Origin: Trichomonas tenax
Lineage: Eukaryota > Parabasalia > Trichomonadida > Trichomonadidae
Reading direction: 5' to 3'
DNA: 11,323 nucleotides
Assembly: GCA_023091735.1 (NCBI GenBank)
Contig: JALKBU010001414.1
Location: forward strand, 1-11,323
Positions 6,687 to 11,323 of the stretch are shown in pieces. A program made the position numbers and the translations under genes. Each line of letters starts with the position of its first letter. Position 1 is the first letter of the stretch. The notes beneath the pieces are model-generated. The model did no database searches and had not been told where the DNA came from. It saw only the letters and a program-made list of their open reading frames with translations.

Positions 6687-9323
6687 ATGCTTTCTCTATT
6701 ACCAGTCCTTATAGCGTCGGATTTAATTAAAGTAACTCCTCCTAGTATATTCAAAACCGGACAGAATTTGCTTGATGGTACGAGATCCTTTTTCAAATGG
6801 AAATCATCGGACTATATTGGTACAAAAGAGTGGCCTTTTAGACAAGGTCAGTATCATAACTATGAATTCTTAGATAACTACTACTGGGGCTTCCTTGCGG
6901 ACGGCTTTACTTTTGGTCTCATTGCTGCAATTATTTTCTTGATAGCTGCGATTTTAGGATTTGTAGCTTACTACTGCTTCAATGAAAGGAGGGATGGCAA
7001 AAACAAATGCATATTCTTTCTTGCTCTCCTCTTTCTATTTGTTACGATCATTTTAGTTTTGGGCTCAGCAATCTTACTGTTTGTCACAGCCATGCAGAAG
7101 AAGGACTTGGATGGAAAAAACGACAGCTCTGTCACAAAACAAATTTATAACGTTCTGACGCAAACATATAGCTTATTCCACTCCGAAACCACAAAACTTT
7201 TATACGAAAATGGTACAAAAGAAGTCTATGAGTGGACTGATAGATTCCAGCAGGCTCTCAAAACTGCTGATGAAGCAAAAGCGCTTTTTATCAATCCTAA
7301 TGATGATAAGGATGGAGGATTTGTAATGAAGCATGCTAAAGAAGCAGCTGACTCTTACAAAAACCACTCTGAACTATTTGACAAACACTATAAAGAATTG
7401 GTCGCAGAACTGAAAAAAGATGGATTTAATCAGTCTTCTTCCTTCATTAATAGCTTACTTGATAAACCTCCAATAGATATGGCTATTGTCGATCAAGCTT
7501 ACCTCAACAGAACGGTAACTGATTCGAGTTACCTTAAAAGCATAACTGACAACACAAAGGCACTCAGCACCTTACAAAATTTAGCAAATGATTATATCAA
7601 CCAGCACATTGAGCTTAAGTCATATGTTAAAAGTCTAACTAACGCTATTCTCGTTCTGAATTCACGTGGTGTTCCAGCAATGAGAAAGTGGGTTCAAGAG
7701 GACCTTGCCGGTTTCGTAGATGGCTTTAAGATCAACGACAACCAAGACTCTTTTGCTAAGCACGTTAAAAGTTACCAAGATAACGCTGCAATTTATGCGT
7801 ATGTATTCTTAGCAGGCGCAATCATTGCCATTGCTGGTCTTATTATGGCTGTAGTTTTCGTTTTAGCCCCAAAGATGAATGTTGCCGCCGCTGGTTTTGT
7901 CGCTGGTATTGGTTTCGTCATTTTCTGTTTCGGTGCTGGCTCTTTCTTCGGATACCTCAACTTCATTTTGTCATCAGATGAACAGCTCAGGATTTCCTTC
8001 AGTGCTAATGCAACGCAAAAAGATGTTAACCAGAAAGGCTTTTATGACATGTTCGATTGTCATCTGAACGCATCTGTCATGACTGCACTCAATTTCCTCT
8101 CAACACGAACAGAAGGTTCACTTACGGCCTATTTCGCTAACTACGAGAAGTATATAGAAAAGACTGATCAAATTAGTAAAGTTTATGCGGATATGACAAC
8201 AGGTGATGTTGTCTATATGTATGCAGGTATGGGCAAGTACCCATTCTATGCAGATCTTGAGAATCCAACATATAAAGATAGCCAGGCTTCCAGGCTTCCT
8301 GATTACTTCACAAAATATCCTATACTTGCTTCCTTTACCAGTAATAACTTTGGAGCATTCCTTGACAAATACTTCACCACACCATCTTCTCCTGCTTATC
8401 AATACCATGCCGCTTGGGATGATATGAATGATTTAGATTCAACCATGTGTAAGAAGGATATATTCATACAAAAATCAGGAGTTCAAGAGCTCAAAGATTC
8501 GATTGATGCTTGTTATAATTCTATGGGCACAAAACAAGCAGTTAAAGATGCTATTAATACAATCAAAGCCAGAAAGATTTACTCTATTAACACGGATGGT
8601 GAATTTATGATATTCAATGAAGTCCTGAAAAAGCTGTCAAATCTTGCCAATTCAGACACTCAATGCAAGAATGATATTGTTAAACTCTTCGGTGCACACT
8701 TGAACTATCTCAGTACCTATCTTACCCAACTTTATACACTCAATTACACATACATCAGGGCCATGACATATACTCCAGATGGCAAAAGGATTAATAACAC
8801 CGCCTGGGCAGATTTCAACTCTGCAACAAGATCTATAACTCAAGCTAAATGCTGGGGTCTCAACCAGCAATATAACCATTTTATTACTGCATATGCCGGA
8901 GAAACAGCTTCATTTGCAGGTATAGGCGTAATTATTGGTCTCGCAGCCCTTCTTTGTTATCTTGTTGGTATGATCTGCACAGTCCTCTTCAAGATGAGTT
9001 GGGGTAATAGGCAGAAGTCTGATGATTCAAGCTCCTATGCCTCATCATCATCTAACTCTAAATCCAAGTCCAAGTCTAAATCCAAGTCCAAATCTCGCGG
9101 AAAGAAGAGTGGCTCAGACTCTTCAAGCTTCTCCGAGGAAGCTCCACGTCTTTCAGAACGAGGAATGGCATCCTCAAGAGGCCTCAACACATCAGGAAGA
9201 CCATCCACACAACGTGGTATGGGCTCTCAGAGAGGTCTCAGCTCTTCTCGCGGATTTGCTGGTGTTCCACCTTCTCGCGGCAGCGCTTCTTCATCTTCGG
9301 ATTCATCTTCCTCTTCAAATTAA
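6687..9323 (+). CDS. Five-pass membrane protein with prominin-like topology
   Basis: The protein is 878 residues. A short hydrophobic start (MLSLLPVLIAS) may be a signal peptide. Membrane helices are read at about 73-96, 109-134, 370-394, 398-424 and 744-768. This gives a short N-terminal ectodomain, a tiny basic loop with Cys97 and Cys108, a first large loop (135-369, mostly helical), a tight K-containing turn, a second large loop (425-743) with Cys458, 588, 609, 660 and 722, and a 110-residue tail. Glycosylation sequons (N145, N175, N226, N248, N274, N441, N461, N686, N703) all fall in the two large loops, and the basic segments fall on the other side. The order, loop sizes and total length match prominins, which shape membrane protrusions. 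Tweety-type proteins share the five-pass layout. I infer fold class from topology, not from sequence motifs. Confidence 0.85.
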   Translation: MLSLLPVLIASDLIKVTPPSIFKTGQNLLDGTRSFFKWKSSDYIGTKEWPFRQGQYHNYEFLDNYYWGFLADGFTFGLIAAIIFLIAAILGFVAYYCFNERRDGKNKCIFFLALLFLFVTIILVLGSAILLFVTAMQKKDLDGKNDSSVTKQIYNVLTQTYSLFHSETTKLLYENGTKEVYEWTDRFQQALKTADEAKALFINPNDDKDGGFVMKHAKEAADSYKNHSELFDKHYKELVAELKKDGFNQSSSFINSLLDKPPIDMAIVDQAYLNRTVTDSSYLKSITDNTKALSTLQNLANDYINQHIELKSYVKSLTNAILVLNSRGVPAMRKWVQEDLAGFVDGFKINDNQDSFAKHVKSYQDNAAIYAYVFLAGAIIAIAGLIMAVVFVLAPKMNVAAAGFVAGIGFVIFCFGAGSFFGYLNFILSSDEQLRISFSANATQKDVNQKGFYDMFDCHLNASVMTALNFLSTRTEGSLTAYFANYEKYIEKTDQISKVYADMTTGDVVYMYAGMGKYPFYADLENPTYKDSQASRLPDYFTKYPILASFTSNNFGAFLDKYFTTPSSPAYQYHAAWDDMNDLDSTMCKKDIFIQKSGVQELKDSIDACYNSMGTKQAVKDAINTIKARKIYSINTDGEFMIFNEVLKKLSNLANSDTQCKNDIVKLFGAHLNYLSTYLTQLYTLNYTYIRAMTYTPDGKRINNTAWADFNSATRSITQAKCWGLNQQYNHFITAYAGETASFAGIGVIIGLAALLCYLVGMICTVLFKMSWGNRQKSDDSSSYASSSSNSKSKSKSKSKSKSRGKKSGSDSSSFSEEAPRLSERGMASSRGLNTSGRPSTQRGMGSQRGLSSSRGFAGVPPSRGSASSSSDSSSSSN
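9057..9092 (+). repeat. Ser-Lys codon repeat in the membrane protein's tail
   Basis: Six SK dipeptides (residues 791-802) are encoded by alternating TCC/TCT and AAG/AAA, giving a 6-12 base tandem repeat. It forms a dense positive patch close to the membrane. The repeat is a likely site of length variation between strains. Confidence 0.85.
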
Positions 9324-9606
9324 GTATAAATTTTTTTATTTTTTCTCACGAATTAAAAATTTTTATTCATTTTATTGAATGATTGCTTTGCCGTGACATA
9401 TAATAATAAATACTGTTTTATTGTGAATTGATAAAAGGATCAAAAAGCAATATAAAAATTAAGATAAAGCGACATATAATAAAAGTAAAATAGCAAATTA
9501 CTGTCTTAAGAACTTAAATGATTAATCAAGTTCTTAAGAACTTAAGGCAATAGAAAATCATGCTAAAAATAAAACCACTCTCGTTGTTCTCTCATTATTA
9601 CAAAAC
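9324..9606. other. Convergent 3' intergenic region with direct repeats
   Basis: This 283-base gap holds the 3' ends of two convergent genes. A TATAAATTTTTTTATTTTTTC stretch just after the plus-strand stop looks like a polyadenylation region. GACATATAATAA occurs at 9395-9406 and again at 9471-9482. The palindromic cluster at 9505-9546 is listed separately. No gene is recognised. Confidence 0.55.
9505..9546. repeat. CTTAAGAACTT palindrome cluster
   Basis: CTTAAGAACTT (9505-9515) is the reverse complement of AAGTTCTTAAG (9528-9538), giving an 11-bp stem with a 12-base loop. The right arm is itself part of a perfect 16-bp palindrome (9528-9543). The CTTAAGAACTTAA unit also recurs directly at 9533-9545. 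The same word is thus present in both orientations within 42 bases. Confidence 0.85.
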
Positions 9607-11001
9607 TTAATTCCTGATTGGCTTTTCAATCTTGATTTGGTGGGGCTGCTCAACTGGTTGAACTTCTTTTGTAGGACTCTTAAAAACAGTTTCAAGTCTA
9701 ACTGGCTTTTCAATCTTGATGCCGCTTGTTTCGAGAACAGCTTTCTCCGTGTTCCTGCGCTCGATCTTGATTGGATGTGCAGCAGGGGACTCAACTTTGA
9801 ACGAATCTAAGCTCATTGTCTGGAAACTCTTGCCACTCATCTGGAAACCGCCTGTTCCCGACTTTGCTGCCAACTGTTCATTTGTGGAGAATGATGGGAA
9901 AGCTGGAGCGCGAACTTTGCATATTGGAGCCTCGATCTTGAACTTTGATGTGATATAGACGTTCTTTGCGATCGTCTTGGCCTTCTTAGCCGGTGGCTGA
10001 CGTGGAGATGGTCCTCCCTCTTGATATCCGTTTTGGCACCACTCGATGTAAATATTTGGTCTGTGTGGATTGACTGGGGCTGGTCTCGGGAGTCCGGGGA
10101 TTGAAGCCTTTGTGCATGTTTGTCTTAACTTCGTCTCAACTTCGCGCATGTAATTCTTCGCTTTGTTGATGCTTTCTTTGGATGCTTCCAATCTGCGGGC
10201 GGCTTGCTGAGCGTGAGCTTCAATCTTTGTTTTCATTTTTGTGATTGTATCGATTTGATCTTTCATATCATCGATTGATTCTTGTACTTTTCCAATATCT
10301 TCCTTATTACCCTCTTCTTCACTGCGGATAATATCCATAAGAGTAAGAGACGCCATTGCAACTTGATCAATAACGGCTTTCTTATCCAATTTAGCGATAT
10401 TAAGGAAATGTTCCATTTCTTCAAAGCTCAACTGCGAAAAATCGATGTGGTTGAACAATATTGATGGTTCTTCCTTCTTATTCTTGAACTCAAGAAGTGC
10501 TTCGAAAAGTCTAATCAAGTCTCCTTGAGACTTTGGGTGGCAATCAGGATGGCTGAAGACCTGGTCGATGATTTTCATTGGAAGGAGTGCGAAATTCGGG
10601 ATTGTAACCATCAACGAGATATTTTGGGCTAAATGTTTGATGAATGGTTGGATCGGTTTATTTTCACGGTGTGACTGGATTGCGAGTAAGAGAATGTTAT
10701 CTGGTGCGAAAAGTCGCTCTCTTTCTTCTTCCATTAAACGAACCAAGTTCTTGATTTGATATTCTTCCGCAATTTTGATGATATCGTCGCAGTTTTCGAT
10801 CGTAGTGTTGAATTCCTGTCCCTGGATCGCCTTAAGGAACTGGTTGAATGAATCAACTTTGTAATTGCCCTCCAGGCGCAAGCACTTCGGCTGATCTTTA
10901 ATCAGTCTGCGAAAGACCTTCGACTGCAGCGAAATGTACTCCTTGTTGACCTGGAACTCGTGGCCTTGATAGATAATCGTGTAGCCTTCACGTGATTCCA
11001 T
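9607..11001 (-). CDS. BTB/POZ-like and coiled-coil protein with a SUMO-motif-rich tail, probably nuclear
   Basis: I start at the ATG at 10999-11001 (MESREGYTII), giving 464 residues, because an initiator TCACT lies 24 nt upstream. The longer TTG-start reading and the ATG near 11030 lie upstream of that start site. Residues 8-95 resemble the BTB-like N-terminus found in many trichomonad proteins (YQGHEFQVNKEYISLQSKVF, then a helical EEYQIKNLVRLMEEE). Residues 100-210 are helical and BACK-like. Residues 228-298 form a coiled coil. A classical nuclear-localisation-like patch PPAKKAKT is at 336-343. The tail holds five psi-K-x-E motifs at K355, K402, K412, K429 and K457. BTB domains usually dimerise or recruit partners; a chromatin or transcription role is inference. 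Confidence 0.85.
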   Translation of the reverse strand: MESREGYTIIYQGHEFQVNKEYISLQSKVFRRLIKDQPKCLRLEGNYKVDSFNQFLKAIQGQEFNTTIENCDDIIKIAEEYQIKNLVRLMEEERERLFAPDNILLLAIQSHRENKPIQPFIKHLAQNISLMVTIPNFALLPMKIIDQVFSHPDCHPKSQGDLIRLFEALLEFKNKKEEPSILFNHIDFSQLSFEEMEHFLNIAKLDKKAVIDQVAMASLTLMDIIRSEEEGNKEDIGKVQESIDDMKDQIDTITKMKTKIEAHAQQAARRLEASKESINKAKNYMREVETKLRQTCTKASIPGLPRPAPVNPHRPNIYIEWCQNGYQEGGPSPRQPPAKKAKTIAKNVYITSKFKIEAPICKVRAPAFPSFSTNEQLAAKSGTGGFQMSGKSFQTMSLDSFKVESPAAHPIKIERRNTEKAVLETSGIKIEKPVRLETVFKSPTKEVQPVEQPHQIKIEKPIRN

Positions 11002-11022
11002 TTTGGCACTTTTTTGTAGCGA

Positions 11023-11027
11023 AGTGA
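11023..11027 (-). promoter_or_regulatory. Initiator (TCACT) of the BTB-like gene
   Basis: The minus strand reads TTTCACTTCG. The +1 A at 11025 would give a leader of 24 nt before the ATG at 11001. Both sequence and spacing fit the initiator typical of Trichomonas genes. It decides the start codon, because the upstream ATG near 11030 would not be in the transcript. Confidence 0.6.
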
Positions 11028-11198
11028 AATGCATCTGAACACAGTGGATATGATATCTATGATGAAAAATAATCAACTTTTGCTAAGCTTATATGGGTTA
11101 AATCTCATTTTTTGAATGTGATTTCTTAAATTTAAAAAAATGTTAAAAAAAAAAATAAATGATTCGAATAAGGAAGTACTTTAGTTTGCTTGAAACTC
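11028..11198. other. Intergenic region between RPL3 and the BTB-like gene
   Basis: About 170 bases lie downstream of RPL3 and upstream of the BTB-like gene, both on the minus strand. They hold an A/T-rich stretch including an A-run near 11137-11155. On the minus strand a CTAAAG (UAAA-type signal) follows the RPL3 stop by about 18 bases. No gene is recognised. Confidence 0.5.
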
Positions 11199-11323
11199 TT
11201 ACTGCTTCTCGGCCTTCTTGGAGATCTTGAGCTTGCCAAGGAACTTGTTGCGCTCCTCCTTTGTCTGGAAGCGGCCGTGTCCGAACTTGGAAGCTGTATC
11301 GATCCACTTGAGGTTGATCTCTT
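11199..11323 (-). CDS. RPL3: Ribosomal protein L3 (uL3), C-terminal end, partial at window edge
   Basis: The last 40 codons and TAA stop are visible. The text [20 protein letters not shown], followed by [12 protein letters not shown], matches the conserved C-terminus of eukaryotic cytosolic L3, where [14 protein letters not shown] is near invariant. L3 is a large-subunit protein that reaches the peptidyl-transferase centre. Codons are strongly G/C-ending (AAG, CTC, ATC, GGC), unlike the AT-rich neighbours, as expected for a very highly expressed gene. The bulk of the gene lies beyond the right edge. Confidence 0.95.
   Translation of the reverse strand, partial: EINLKWIDTASKFGHGRFQTKEERNKFLGKLKISKKAEKQ

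Noticed and set aside
9022..9378. 118-residue plus-strand frame overlapping the membrane protein's tail
   Set aside because: It is a shifted reading of the Ser/Lys/Arg repeat DNA; low complexity creates the open frame.
9716..10759. Plus-strand frames at 9716-9958, 10282-10464 and 10568-10759
   Set aside because: All are antisense to the BTB-like gene, short, and without recognisable features.
1..11323. CRISPR arrays, tRNA or rRNA genes, bacterial operon signals
   Set aside because: No regularly spaced repeats, no cloverleaf or rRNA motifs, and no consistent ribosome-binding sites were seen; gene layout is eukaryotic.

Overview
The window looks like nuclear DNA of a parabasalid protist, most likely Trichomonas or a close relative. 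The DNA is AT-rich, the genes have no introns, and they are packed tail-to-tail with short gaps. An initiator-like TCACT lies 24 nt ahead of the best ATG of one gene, the spacing known for Trichomonas vaginalis initiators. The right edge carries a eukaryotic ribosomal protein L3 gene. The species call is inference, because no rRNA or other marker gene is present.

Left part (1-2600), mobile DNA. Positions 1-1703 hold one long reading frame cut by a single in-frame TAA at 378-380. It encodes a coiled-coil fibre with internal repeats that ends in a phage tail-fibre/baseplate-type C-terminal domain. I read it as cargo of a virus-like element; the giant Maverick/Polinton transposons that fill Trichomonas genomes are the obvious candidates. 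Behind it come about 360 bases of AT-rich DNA with degenerate repeats, then a strong composite hairpin (2068-2114) that may mark an element end. On the minus strand, 2166-2585 is a decayed fragment of a pogo/CENP-B-like DDE transposase.

Middle and right part (2600-11323), host genes. A proline-rich coiled-coil protein (3206-4252, +) converges on a 594-residue protein read as beta-propeller, coiled coil and beta-sandwich (4361-6145, -). A roughly 540-base divergent region leads to a large five-pass membrane protein with prominin-like topology (6687-9323, +). That gene converges on a BTB-like, coiled-coil, probably nuclear protein whose tail carries five SUMO-consensus motifs (9607-11001, -). 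The minus-strand 3' end of ribosomal protein L3 (11199-11323) closes the window.

The host genes do not form an obvious pathway. They look like independent housekeeping or lineage-specific genes beside a mobile-element graveyard. Two computed minus-strand starts are TTG codons; I moved both to downstream ATGs, one of them supported by an initiator.
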